A stretch of DNA of 64,000 nucleotides, from the NCBI GenBank assembly GCA_016125085.1, contig WGMM01000033.1, positions 62,001-126,000 of the forward strand, in the 5' to 3' direction. The stretch's first letter is position 1; every line of letters starts with the position of its first letter. This stretch comes from a bacterium. Lineage in GTDB: Bacteria; Planctomycetota; Planctomycetia; Isosphaerales; Isosphaeraceae. This document shows positions 18,240-27,054 of this stretch, piece after piece. The notes beneath the pieces are model-generated. The model was not told the DNA's origin. It ran no database searches and worked only from the letters and a program-made list of their open reading frames with translations. The translations under genes were made by a program, and so were the position numbers.

Positions 18240-19274
18240 ATGAGCGCGACGCACTCCTACAAGTTCACCTTCGGGCCCTGGAACATCAGCACCGGAGCCG
18301 ACCCGTTCGGCCCGCCCGTGCGAGCCGATATGGCCTTCGCCGAAAAGATTCGTCAGTACAAGAAGCTGGGCTATGACGGCGTTCAGTTCCATGACGACGA
18401 CATCGTGCCCTACGACCTGCCTGAATCCGAAAAGCTCAAGAAGGCCGCCGAGCTGAAGAAGGTTCTGGACGACGAAGGCCTGTTCGTCGAAATCATCGCC
18501 CCCCGGCTCTGGGAAGACCCCCACACCATCGACGGCGCGTTCACTTCGAATTGCCCTAAGGATCGCCAATACGCCCTGGATCGTGCCAGGCGTTGCGTCG
18601 ATCTGGCGAAGGTCGTCGACTGCAAGAATTACGTCCTGTGGCTGGCCCGTGAAGGCAGCTACATCCGTGAGGCCAAGTGTGCCAGGACCGCTGTCGGCCG
18701 AATCGCCGAAGGCTGGAACGCCATTCTCGAACACGACCCCGAGATTCGCGTTCTGGGCGAAGCCAAGCCGAACGAGCCGATGGACCAGGCGTATCTGCCC
18801 ACCGTGGGGCACATGGTCGGCCTGGCCTATACGACGGTCGACCCGAAGCGTTCGGGTGTGCTGATCGAATCGGCCCACTCGATTCTGGCTGGTCTCGACC
18901 CAGCCGACGACATGGCCTATGCCCTGTATCACAAAAAGCTCTGGAGCGTTCACCTGAACGACCAGAACGGCCTGAAGTATGACCAGGACAAGACCTTCGG
19001 CAGCGCCGACCTGCGGCGTGCCTTCGACCAGGTCTGGGTGCTGGACAAGAACGGCTACGGCACGAACGGCGAAGCCATCGGCCTGGACGTGAAAGCCATG
19101 CGGACGACCCGGGCCGAAGAGGTCACGAAGCACCTGGCCAACAGCCGGGCGATCTTCCTTGCGTTGCTGGACATCGTCCGCGGCGTGGATGAAGCCAAAG
19201 TCAAGGAACTGCGGGATAACCGGCAGTACGAAGATCTGGATCTGATGATCCTCAAGGCCCTGATGGGACGCTGA
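18240..19274 (+). CDS. Xylose isomerase-like TIM-barrel enzyme, short and divergent
   Basis: The 344-residue protein aligns by eye along class I xylose isomerase. FTFGPWNI opens it, VQFHDDDIVPYD holds the catalytic His and Asp, GAFTSN follows, AKPNEP carries the metal-1 Glu and Lys, IESAHS the shared Glu and His, and LKYDQDKTFG two metal-2 Asp. Class I enzymes are about 385-390 residues; the C-terminal arm that wraps the neighbouring subunit is largely missing here. In the segment equivalent to HIDLNG, the metal-ligand Asp is His (SVHLND). The enzyme probably interconverts an aldose and a ketose, but xylose as substrate is not assured. The start was chosen at MSATHSYKF just before the first strand. 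A hairpin terminator follows. Confidence 0.78.
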   Translation: MSATHSYKFTFGPWNISTGADPFGPPVRADMAFAEKIRQYKKLGYDGVQFHDDDIVPYDLPESEKLKKAAELKKVLDDEGLFVEIIAPRLWEDPHTIDGAFTSNCPKDRQYALDRARRCVDLAKVVDCKNYVLWLAREGSYIREAKCARTAVGRIAEGWNAILEHDPEIRVLGEAKPNEPMDQAYLPTVGHMVGLAYTTVDPKRSGVLIESAHSILAGLDPADDMAYALYHKKLWSVHLNDQNGLKYDQDKTFGSADLRRAFDQVWVLDKNGYGTNGEAIGLDVKAMRTTRAEEVTKHLANSRAIFLALLDIVRGVDEAKVKELRDNRQYEDLDLMILKALMGR

Positions 19275-19293
19275 TTTCGAATCGAACCTGCGT

Positions 19294-19317
19294 CGGGGCG
19301 GCTTCGCAGCCGCCCCG
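19294..19317 (+). terminator. Hairpin terminator after the xylose isomerase-like gene
   Basis: CGGGGCGGC and GCCGCCCCG form a perfect 9-bp stem with a TTCGCA loop, 20 bases past the stop codon. There is no long T-run. Position and stability suggest termination or 3'-end protection. Confidence 0.6.
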
Positions 19318-19387
19318 ATCGGGAGATTTCGAATGGGTCGGATTTACGTTTCGAATACCTTCGATCCAGTCTCCAGGAGGCCGAAGC

Positions 19388-20407
19388 ATGATTCGCATGA
19401 TCGTTCGATTCTGCGTCGGAGTTTCGCTCGCCTCGTGCTTGCCCGTCGGAATGGCACAGGATGTCGCGCCCAGCGCGATCGAGATCCGTTCCGCGGTAGT
19501 GCGGGCGATACCCCTGATCGAAAAGGGCGCGGCCGGCTCGATGAAAGAACGGCCGAACTGTTTCACCTGCCATAATCTGGGCATGCCGGTTCTGGCGATC
19601 GCAACGGCCCGGTCTCGCGGGTTTTCGATCGACGATTCGCTCCTGAAAGAACAATTGCAATTCACGGCCGATTATCTTGAGGATCATAGGGATGATTATC
19701 TGGCCGGGAAGGGGACGGGCGGGCAGGTGGCCACAGCCGGGGCCGCACTCTGGGCGCTGGAAACAGGGGGCCGCAAGCCGGACGAAATCACGGCAGCGGT
19801 GGCCGAATATCTGCTGAAATATCAGAAGGATCTGGGCCGCTGGAAGATGACCAGCGATCGCCCGCCGACCGAGAGCAGCCACTTCACGGTCAATTTTCTT
19901 GCGATTCGCGGCCTCAATGCCTTCGCGACGCCAGAGCAGCGAGAAAGGGCCCAGGCACGAATCGCGCAGGCTCGCGATTGGGCGCAATCGACACCGGCGA
20001 AAGAGACGGAGGATCGGGTGTTTCGGCTCTGGTCGCTGAAGATCGCCGGGGCTGGTGAAGAGCATGTTTCGAAAGCGGCGAGCGAATTGAAAACCGCTCA
20101 AAGGCCCGACGGCGGCTGGGCACAGCGTGACGACATGGAGAGTGACGCCTATGCCACAGGTTCGGCCCTGGTGGCACTTTTCGAAACCGGAACGATAAAG
20201 CCGACGGATGAAGCTACCATTCGTGGCCTCAAATTCCTGCTGAAATCGCAACGTCCGGATGGATCGTGGTATGTGAAGTCACGCAGCAAGCCGTTTCAGA
20301 CTTATTACGAAAGCGGATTTCCGCACGGCAAGGATCAGTTCGTGTCGATCGCGGCGAGTTCATGGGCGACTGCGGCACTGGCGCTGGCATCTTCACCCCT
20401 GCCTTGA
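19388..20407 (+). CDS. Secreted squalene-cyclase-like repeat protein with a c-type haem motif
   Basis: This 339-residue protein begins with a signal peptide (IVRFCVGVSLASCLPVGMAQ) and has a good AGGAGG ribosome-binding site. Near residue 58 it has CFTCH within RPNCFTCHNLGMP, a c-type haem attachment motif. The rest is an alpha-alpha barrel of prenyltransferase/squalene-hopene-cyclase-like repeats, seen in TAQRPDGGWAQRDD and LKSQRPDGSWYVK, which are QW-type motifs. The DXDD catalytic motif of true cyclases is not seen, so cyclisation is unlikely. Planctomycetes carry many such exported repeat proteins of unknown role. The CxxCH close to the N-terminus suggests redox function or covalent haem binding. 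Confidence 0.72.
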   Translation: MIRMIVRFCVGVSLASCLPVGMAQDVAPSAIEIRSAVVRAIPLIEKGAAGSMKERPNCFTCHNLGMPVLAIATARSRGFSIDDSLLKEQLQFTADYLEDHRDDYLAGKGTGGQVATAGAALWALETGGRKPDEITAAVAEYLLKYQKDLGRWKMTSDRPPTESSHFTVNFLAIRGLNAFATPEQRERAQARIAQARDWAQSTPAKETEDRVFRLWSLKIAGAGEEHVSKAASELKTAQRPDGGWAQRDDMESDAYATGSALVALFETGTIKPTDEATIRGLKFLLKSQRPDGSWYVKSRSKPFQTYYESGFPHGKDQFVSIAASSWATAALALASSPLP

Positions 20408-20489
20408 ATCAGAGCCATTTGGCTGTTCGAGTCGATCGATATCTTGTACTCATCGTCCACTCGGGTCGAATTCGACAGGGATTGGAAAC

Positions 20490-21230
20490 ATGCCGATCGA
20501 ACTTGGCCAATCCGGGTTTTACGAGTGGCAGGACCACCCGTTCTGGCGGCAGCCGGATCCACCGGGAGCCGGACTTGGGGTTCGAAGCGATCGCATCGGC
20601 GAATTCGTCGACCATTTCGTGAGCGGCGGTTTCGAAGGGATTTTCGGACACAAGGGGTTCGGGTTCGAGCAGGCCGATCTCAATTTCCTCAGGCGTACTC
20701 CCCAGGCGAAGTGGTTATGGTTCTGGGACTCGAAACTCAACGACATCGAAGCGATCTATGAACTCAATGAATTGAAATACGCAGGAATCAACGACAAGCG
20801 GCCAGGCATCGATTTCTCACGCTTGCCGGCACTTTCGATGTGCGTGAACCACTGGAATGCCAGAGACACCGGTTTCGAAGGCTCGCTCATTGAGACATAT
20901 ATCTTATGGCGATGCAACCCGCGTGACAAATCGTGCGAAAAAGTGGGAATTCCTCGGAACGTTCGCTCGCTTGAGCTGAATTGGGCGAACCCAGGCTCTC
21001 TGGCAGGATTTCCGGTACTCAATGCACTGAAGCGCATCGAATTCCATTATTGTCGAAACCTGCATGATCTCAGTGAATTGCCACGAATCGCTCCGAATCT
21101 GGAGGCATTGGTCGTGAGTCATTGCCGGAAGTGTGATTCCGGTGCTGGGGTCGTCGACCATCCATCACTCTTGAATGCCTTCGTCAATGGTCGGGTCGTC
21201 ATCGACCGCAGAGGTCATGCAACAGGCTGA
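20490..21230 (+). CDS. Hypothetical protein with leucine-rich-repeat-like pattern
   Basis: The 246-residue protein was not matched to a named family. From about residue 70 the spacing of Leu/Ile residues (AKWLWFWDSKLNDIEAIYELNEL, then RNVRSLELNWANPGSLAGFPVL and LKRIEFHYCRNLHDLSELP, broken here for clarity) resembles irregular leucine-rich repeats, each ending in a short L-x-x-L strand. There is no signal peptide or membrane helix, so it is probably cytoplasmic. The start is the ATG at 20490 with a GGAAAC stretch just upstream. It follows the haem cyclase-repeat gene by 82 bases in the same direction and converges with the phosphodiesterase-TPR gene. Confidence 0.6.
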   Translation: MPIELGQSGFYEWQDHPFWRQPDPPGAGLGVRSDRIGEFVDHFVSGGFEGIFGHKGFGFEQADLNFLRRTPQAKWLWFWDSKLNDIEAIYELNELKYAGINDKRPGIDFSRLPALSMCVNHWNARDTGFEGSLIETYILWRCNPRDKSCEKVGIPRNVRSLELNWANPGSLAGFPVLNALKRIEFHYCRNLHDLSELPRIAPNLEALVVSHCRKCDSGAGVVDHPSLLNAFVNGRVVIDRRGHATG

Positions 21231-21290
21231 TGAAGCGTAGGTCGGAACGATCCTGGATTCTTTCGCATGACGCAATGTGGAGTCTGAACC

Positions 21291-23264
21291 TCAAATCGAT
21301 TTCAAGGCGATCGCTTTCGAAAACTGGCCGGATTCTTCGTAAAGCTGCATAAGCAAATGACGGGCCTGATCATATCGTGGTGATTGAGCCAAAGCTTGCT
21401 CAAGCGATCGAATCGCACGCTGAGCGTCGCCCAGGCCGATCCACGCGCGGGCTGCGAAATAATGGGCTTGAGGATGAAAATAGAACCGGGCCAGAACCTC
21501 AAGGGCTGATTCCATCACGCCTTCGAAATCGTTGCGATGCAGCAAAAGGGCACACATGCCGAGATGACACTCCATGTCCTCAGGGTCAAGTTCCAGAGCC
21601 TTCCGGAAATGCCGTTCCGCATCCTGCCACTGTGCTTGTTCGCTGCGCAGTTGGCCGGCGCATCGATGCACAGCGGCGACGTCGGGTGCGGCGGCAAGGG
21701 CGGAATTCATGCGGTTTTCGCATTCCTCGTTCCGGCCTTCCCGGTGGCAGGCCAGACTCATGAGCAAATCCAGGTCGTAGCCTCTCTCACCCAGCGATTC
21801 CAGTTTCTCGATTCGATCGATCAAATCGCGAAACCGGCCCGAACGGGAAAGCGCGTTGGCCTGCAATCGCAAATACCGGGGCTCGTCCGGGCAGTCCTGC
21901 AGCAGCGTTTCCGTCAGCCCGATGGTCTGATTCGCCTTGCCGTGATGCAAATGCACCATCGCCAGATTGAAACGGGCTTCATTTTCGGCGAAGCGGGCCC
22001 GGTCGCGACCAGGGCCTGTCATCTCAGGCAAATAGCCGAGATCCGTCAAGCGTTCGAGGACGGCCGTTTCTTCTCCCGCGGCCTTTTCGATTGCATCTGT
22101 GTCGTACCGGTCTTCCCGCTTGCAGATCGTGTCCCAGGTTTCGACGAACTTCGCCGGTTCGATCGATTCCCAGCATTGGTGTAAGGGCTGGGCGGGCATG
22201 TCCTTACCGACATCGAGGCCTAATGCGTGCAGAACCGTCGGGGCGATATGCAAAAGCGTGGCCCCGTAGACACGTTCGTCTTTACGGATGCCTGGCCCCT
22301 TCATCGCAAAGATGCCGAATCGCGCGTGCCAGGCAGCCGCTTCGGCTTCGGGAGAAAGTGACTCAGGCACGTTTCGCGGGCGCCTGTGATCGTTCAGAAA
22401 ACCGTGATCCGAAACGAGCGTCACGGTCGTGTCGTCGTCGGCTTGCTTAAGAACCGCACCCAGCATACTGTCATAAAACCGGTACATCTGGGCCATAACC
22501 TCGCGGTATTTCGCGAAGTCTTCCGCCGGAACATGATCCAAACGAGGCGGGTGATAAGGCATGAACAGGTGCCCGGCCGTGTCGAGACCGTCGAAGCATA
22601 CGGTGGCGAAATGCCAGTCGTCGCGCTGCAGGGCGTCGGTGAAGATCGCTTGAGCCGAAAGGTCCCGGGCCAGAATTTCAGCCAGTTTACCCGGTCGTGG
22701 ATCGTGATCGAGCGGCATATAGGCCAGAGATGGTATCCATGGCGCCATGTCCGCCGGTTGCAATTCCGCGGGATGGATTCGCAAGCGGGCAAGTTCCTCA
22801 GCAAGCGATGTCGGCGAAACGGCGGCCGGATCGATCGGCCAAGGGCTTTCGAAAGACTTCGGCGGTGATTCGAAAAACAGATTCGAAACGAAAGTGCCCG
22901 ACGTGCGTTCGGCAGGATGGGTTGCGTGCCAATTGACGACGATCGTGGCCAGCCCCCGGGATTCGCACATGTTCCAAAGCGCGCAGACGTTACGAGATGT
23001 GCCGCGGATCATGCGGATATCGGTCCGGTCGGGCGTCGGTTCGACGAACCCCGTAATGCCATGCAGATCGGCCGTTTTGCCTGTGGCGATCGAAGTCCAG
23101 AGGATGGGCGAAAGGAGCGGGCTCAAAGATGCCAGATTGCCCATGACGCCTTGTTCGACGAGGGAGGCCAGGTGCGGCATTTCGCCGCGATCCAGCAGGG
23201 GGTGGATCATCGACCAGTCGGCGGAATCCCAGCCGATCAGAATCAGGCGGCGGTTTCGAGGCAT
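21291..23264 (-). CDS. Alkaline-phosphatase-superfamily phosphodiesterase with C-terminal TPR repeats
   Basis: The 657-residue protein starts MPRNRRLILIGWDSADW, where the Asp is the first metal ligand of the alkaline phosphatase/type I phosphodiesterase superfamily. Further ligands appear in FDGLDTAGHLFM and TLVSDHGFLND. The catalytic domain covers about residues 1-400. The last 220 residues are TPR-like helices (AEVAENRM-type pairs, for example DAERHFRKALELDPEDMECH and RAIRSLEQALAQSPRYDQA). It should hydrolyse a phosphodiester or phosphate ester and bind protein partners by the repeats. No signal peptide is present. The chosen start has only a weak ribosome-binding site; upstream in-frame codons would add 46 residues overlapping the neighbouring PEP-CTERM gene. 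Confidence 0.8.
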   Translation of the reverse strand: MPRNRRLILIGWDSADWSMIHPLLDRGEMPHLASLVEQGVMGNLASLSPLLSPILWTSIATGKTADLHGITGFVEPTPDRTDIRMIRGTSRNVCALWNMCESRGLATIVVNWHATHPAERTSGTFVSNLFFESPPKSFESPWPIDPAAVSPTSLAEELARLRIHPAELQPADMAPWIPSLAYMPLDHDPRPGKLAEILARDLSAQAIFTDALQRDDWHFATVCFDGLDTAGHLFMPYHPPRLDHVPAEDFAKYREVMAQMYRFYDSMLGAVLKQADDDTTVTLVSDHGFLNDHRRPRNVPESLSPEAEAAAWHARFGIFAMKGPGIRKDERVYGATLLHIAPTVLHALGLDVGKDMPAQPLHQCWESIEPAKFVETWDTICKREDRYDTDAIEKAAGEETAVLERLTDLGYLPEMTGPGRDRARFAENEARFNLAMVHLHHGKANQTIGLTETLLQDCPDEPRYLRLQANALSRSGRFRDLIDRIEKLESLGERGYDLDLLMSLACHREGRNEECENRMNSALAAAPDVAAVHRCAGQLRSEQAQWQDAERHFRKALELDPEDMECHLGMCALLLHRNDFEGVMESALEVLARFYFHPQAHYFAARAWIGLGDAQRAIRSLEQALAQSPRYDQARHLLMQLYEESGQFSKAIALKSI

Positions 23265-23355
23265 TCGTCGTTCGGTTCCGCAGAAAATGAACTGGCCCGA
23301 GCGCTCGCGAACGAGGCCGGGCCATGCAAGGATGTCGAAGGTGCGTATTGCGCGA

Positions 23356-24036
23356 TCAGGCCGTCTGCCGGCGGCGCCGCCAGGCGATAACGCCCGTGGC
23401 ACCCGAGGCCAGAAGGCCCATGATCACGGTGGAAGGCTCGGGCACAGCCTGGCCGACTATGACCGCCTGGCCGATCACGCTGCTGTAGCCGACTTCCATG
23501 ATGGTCCGAGTGAGGTTGGAGGCACCCACGTCGATCCTCAGCCAGCCGTAATGCGTGCCGGCATCGGCGCCGATGAAACTGAAGCCCAGATAATTCGGCG
23601 AGTTCAGCTTCCACTCACCAGGATTCGGGCCGAAAACGGTATCGTTGACGCCGGACGTGCTGTAACTTGCCGCCGCATCCACAGTCGTTCCCAGCGCGAG
23701 ATTGCCGGGATTCGACCCTGTCACCACGCCCGGAAAACGCATATAGGCAGAGCCTGCACCAGCGTCTCGAAACCAGCTCAGTTTCGAACTGCCCCAGGGA
23801 TTGATATCCCAGCCAAGCGCTCCACCGGTCGTCGTCGAAGCGACCTGTGTTTCCACATTGATGTAGAGTCCGGAAGTCGTCGCGGGAACGACCCAGCCTG
23901 CGCCGCCGTTGGGCTGATAGTAGACATAGTCGACGGCTTCGGCTTCCTGCTGAGGGGCGGCCATCGTCGCCACCACGCCAAGGGCAGAGCACATGGCGAC
24001 ATGGGTGTCGAAGCGGGAAAGCAGCGAGTTCTTCAA
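23356..24036 (-). CDS. PEP-CTERM surface protein, tandem family copy 1
   Basis: This 226-residue exported protein has a signal peptide ending near PQQEAEA. The mature part starts DYVYYQPNGGAGWVVP, continues with a beta-rich domain containing NYLGFSF and HYGWLRIDVG, and ends in VPEPSTVIMGLLASG plus an Arg-rich tail. The last block is the PEP-CTERM exosortase sorting signal, so the protein should be cleaved and anchored or released at the cell surface. The start appears to be TTG at 24036, with AGGA eight bases upstream; no ATG precedes the signal peptide. Two paralogues follow at 24630 and 25571 in the same orientation. The function of the domain is unknown. Confidence 0.82.
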   Translation of the reverse strand: MKNSLLSRFDTHVAMCSALGVVATMAAPQQEAEAVDYVYYQPNGGAGWVVPATTSGLYINVETQVASTTTGGALGWDINPWGSSKLSWFRDAGAGSAYMRFPGVVTGSNPGNLALGTTVDAAASYSTSGVNDTVFGPNPGEWKLNSPNYLGFSFIGADAGTHYGWLRIDVGASNLTRTIMEVGYSSVIGQAVIVGQAVPEPSTVIMGLLASGATGVIAWRRRRQTA

Positions 24037-24629
24037 GTGGTGATCCTGTTCGGTTCAGCGAGTGTCGTTCCGATGACGCGTGGTCCTAAGCACTGATTCA
24101 TGGGAGTTTTAACCGATGCCCAGGTAATTCTCAACGACATTCCTGTATCTTTTTGGGGATATTCAGGAATTTCCCTGGGTCTTCGCTGCCGGGATCCCTT
24201 TTCGTACTTCACCGCGAATATGGACTTCAAGGGCCAACAGCCCGGAGTCTGGAATTCGACGGACGGAATGTCCTTTATGTCGCAATTCGCTTCCGGAGAG
24301 GAAGAACCGGTCGAACTACGGAGTCATCTGACAAGCTCGATCGACCGCAAACCCTCGATCGAACACACTAAAATCCCTGAAGAACCCGTTTGGGGGATAC
24401 TGAGAATTCAGGAAGGCCGATGCCGCTTTCAGCGGGCTCAGTTCATGTCTCGATGAGCCTGAGCCCCCGAAGGGTAAAACGGACAAGTGTGAATTCGCAA
24501 TGACTTCGTCCGACCACATCGGACGAAATGCAACCGAGAGGACGATGCATTCGCGAGTCATCGAATGAAAAGGGCATCGCGAGTGAAGATACGTCGCTTT
24601 CGATGTCCGGCTGGCTTGTGATACTCGAC
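24037..24629. other. Intergenic stretch between PEP-CTERM copies 1 and 2
   Basis: This 593-base stretch separates two members of the tandem PEP-CTERM family, all on the minus strand. It should contain the promoter of copy 1. Short plus-strand frames cross it without domain character. Base composition is somewhat lower in GC than the genes. No repeat, hairpin or RNA gene was recognised. Confidence 0.5.
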
Positions 24630-25310
24630 TCAGGCGGTCTTGCGTTTCCGCCGCCACGCGATCACGCCGGTCACGCCCGAGGCCAGCAGGCCCATGATGA
24701 CGGTCGATGGTTCCGGCACGGTACCGATCTGGACGGACTGGTCGATCACGGTGCTGTAGCCGACTTCCTTGATCGTCCGGATCGTGTAGTCGGCACCGAC
24801 GTCAAGCCGCATCCAGCCGTAATGCCTTCCGGAATCGGCCCCGAGGAAGCTGAAACCGAAATAATTCGCCGAATTCGTTTTCCACTGCCCGGCACTCGGG
24901 CCGAAAAAGGCGACGTTGATGTCTGTCGAGCTGAAACTTGAGGAAGCGCCTACGGTCGTACCCACACTCAGGTTGCCGACTGTACCATTCGGATCGCCGG
25001 CGGAATATTTCATGTAAAACGCTCCGCTCGTTGCAGATCGATAGAACGAGAGCTGCGAGGATTGCGTATAGACATCGACGTCCCAACCGGGGACTGAAAA
25101 TCCAGTTGTTCCGCTTACCCGAGTCTCGACATTGACGTAGAGACCGTCGACCGTATTCGGCACGACCCAGCCAGCACTGCCGTTGGGTTGGTAATAGACA
25201 TAATCGAACGCTTCGGCTTGGTGAGTCGCGGCGGTCATGGTGGCCGTGACGCCCAGGGCTGAACAGAGAGCGATTTGACTGTCGAAACGTACTTTCAGAT
25301 TCCTTGTCAT
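24630..25310 (-). CDS. PEP-CTERM surface protein, tandem family copy 2
   Basis: The 226-residue protein has the same plan as copies 1 and 3: signal peptide, DYVYYQPNGSAGWVVP, a beta-rich core with NYFGFSFLGADSG and HYGWMRLDVG, and a C-terminal VPEPSTVIMGLLASG with basic tail. It is the most diverged of the three: the post-signal region reads THQAEAF rather than PQQEAEA, and GWDVDVYTQ replaces GWDINPWG-like sequence. The start is the ATG at 25310 (MTRNLKVRF), which matches the other copies; an upstream ATG at 25325 would add five residues. Sorting by an exosortase is expected; none is in this window. Confidence 0.82.
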   Translation of the reverse strand: MTRNLKVRFDSQIALCSALGVTATMTAATHQAEAFDYVYYQPNGSAGWVVPNTVDGLYVNVETRVSGTTGFSVPGWDVDVYTQSSQLSFYRSATSGAFYMKYSAGDPNGTVGNLSVGTTVGASSSFSSTDINVAFFGPSAGQWKTNSANYFGFSFLGADSGRHYGWMRLDVGADYTIRTIKEVGYSTVIDQSVQIGTVPEPSTVIMGLLASGVTGVIAWRRKRKTA

Positions 25311-25511
25311 AGTGGATTCCATCAAGGCCGTGGGGCTTCGGGCATGTTCGAAGATCGAACGAATTCAGGAATTCGGATATCATCAATTAACCGAAATGAT
25401 TGTGGATGACAAGCACAGTTCCTTGTCGATCGCCCGGACGTTTTCGAGTCGCAACGCATCGCCAAAATTTCAGGCTCGGTTTTCGGTTTTTGCCAATGTC
25501 GTGCTGGCGAG

Positions 25512-25550
25512 AAAAAAAGCCATTGCCGAATTGCGTTCGGCGAATGGCTT
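25512..25550 (-). terminator. Rho-independent terminator of PEP-CTERM copy 3
   Basis: Read on the minus strand, AAGCCATT plus TTCGG-type halves form a stem of about 13 pairs with one small bulge (25519-25532 against 25536-25550). A run of seven T (25518-25512) follows directly. It sits 20 bases past the stop of the minus-strand copy 3 gene, so each PEP-CTERM gene is probably transcribed separately. Confidence 0.75.
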
Positions 25551-25570
25551 GTTCGAAGATATCCCGAGAT

Positions 25571-26257
25571 TCAGGCCGAATGAATCCGGCGGCGCCAGGC
25601 GATCACGCCGGTCGCGCCTGAGGCGAGCAGGCCCATGATGACGGTAGATGGTTCGGGCACGACACCGACCTGGACCGACTGGCCGGGAATCGCACTGTAG
25701 CCGACTTCCATGATGGTGCGAACGGTAACGGCTGCCCCCACGTCGATCCGCAGCCAGCCGTAATGGACTGCAGTATCCGCGGCGACGAAACTGAAGCCCA
25801 CATAATTCGGGGAATTCAGCAACCACTCGCCCGGGTTCGGACCGAAGAATGTGTTGCTCGTGTTGGAACTCGTGATAAAGTCCGCGGATGATCCGACGGT
25901 GGTACCGACAGCCAGATTTCCTACGTCGAAACCGGTCGTGACGCCCGGATAGTACATGTAGAAAGCACCGCTCGTGTCGTTCCGGAACCAGTTCAGCATG
26001 ACGTCTCCGTATGGGTTGAGATCCCAGCCGGGGACGTCTCCATCGGAGGTGCCGGCCACTCCGGTTTCCACATTGATATACAGCCCGATATTCCCTGCGT
26101 CCGCCGGCACGACCCAGCCGGCGCCACCGTTGGGCTGATAGTAGACATAGTCAGCCGCCTCAGCTTCCTGTTGGGGGGCAGCCATCGTGGCCGTGATCCC
26201 CATTGCTGAAAAAATGGCGATTTGAACGTCGAAACGCTCCAGCAATGACTTTGTCAT
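25571..26257 (-). CDS. PEP-CTERM surface protein, tandem family copy 3
   Basis: This 228-residue paralogue starts MTKSLLERFDVQ at 26257 with an AAGGAA ribosome-binding site. Its signal peptide ends with the same PQQEAEA as copy 1. The core contains DYVYYQPNGGAGWVVP, GAFYMYYPGV, FGPNPGEWLLNSPNY and HYGWLRIDVG, and the tail is VPEPSTVIMGLLASG followed by WRRR. It is closest to copy 1. A strong terminator follows, so it forms a separate transcription unit. Its substrate or structural role is unknown; as a PEP-CTERM protein it should be exported and processed by an exosortase in an exopolysaccharide-associated pathway. Confidence 0.82.
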   Translation of the reverse strand: MTKSLLERFDVQIAIFSAMGITATMAAPQQEAEAADYVYYQPNGGAGWVVPADAGNIGLYINVETGVAGTSDGDVPGWDLNPYGDVMLNWFRNDTSGAFYMYYPGVTTGFDVGNLAVGTTVGSSADFITSSNTSNTFFGPNPGEWLLNSPNYVGFSFVAADTAVHYGWLRIDVGAAVTVRTIMEVGYSAIPGQSVQVGVVPEPSTVIMGLLASGATGVIAWRRRIHSA

Positions 26258-27054
26258 CGGAGATTCCTTATGTTTTCTCGGCGAATCCGACTCGGGGTAT
26301 ATCAATCGTATTCACGAATACGGAATTTATCATATAACCAAATCGGTTCTGTAAAACAAGGACTTACGAACGATTTTCGCCAGAACTTCATCGGTAAGAA
26401 ATCTGGTTGTTCATCGAATCATGCGGGGGAAATCGACGCTCCGCGTTCGACCGACTCCAGGAGAAAACTCTCGGATTTCACGGACCTCTTGCGACGGGTT
26501 TTTCAGGTTCGACATCTCGGGATTTCACTGAATTTCCCTCGAATTATCGAAAGGGTGTTCAGCACCAATGGTGCGAAACGATTCATATCTGGGCAACGCC
26601 CCGGTGATGAACATTCATGCGACAATTTCTGCCGGAGTGCCATTCGGCCTCGGATCCCATGCCTTCGGCCTGGCAGCTGGGGCGAAATGGTATCGCTAAC
26701 GTGATTTTGGGCATCGCTCGCTACGGGGGCCGGCCTTGGGCCAGGGTTGCATTATTCCGCGCCGTTGGCCCTTGAATCGATTGGCCTTGCGAATGACGTA
26801 AATGGATGCATGCATGGAATCACCCCATGAGAATCCCTGAAGCTACCCGCGAATCATATTTACGGGCCGGAATATGAGGAAACGAAGCCGACAGATTACT
26901 CAAGAAAACCTGTCAGTATTTTGGGACGATCGTGAGTGAATCGATCCGCATCGAAATCCAGGGCGAAACGGTTAGATCCCAAATCAAATCGGGCCGAGGC
27001 GATGCTCGGCCCGATACCATGACGGATTCGAATCAAATTGGCAGAAGCCAGAAA
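26258..27054. other. Long intergenic stretch upstream of PEP-CTERM copy 3
   Basis: About 800 bases lie between PEP-CTERM copy 3 and the end of the Mrp gene. The part near 26300-26400 is AT-richer and should hold the copy 3 promoter. The middle holds short frames without ribosome-binding sites or family character. The only structure recognised is the hairpin after the Mrp gene at 26989-27014. No mobile element or RNA gene was seen. Confidence 0.5.
26989..27014 (-). terminator. Hairpin terminator after the Mrp-like gene
   Basis: TCGGGCCGAG and CTCGGCCCGA form a perfect 10-bp stem with a GCGATG loop, about 40 bases past the minus-strand stop at 27055. TTTGATTT follows on that strand, a weak T-rich tail. 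Confidence 0.65.

Noticed and set aside
22747..24096. A 449-codon plus-strand frame across the phosphodiesterase and PEP-CTERM genes
   Set aside because: It is basic and low in hydrophobic order and spans two well-supported minus-strand genes, so it is a shadow.
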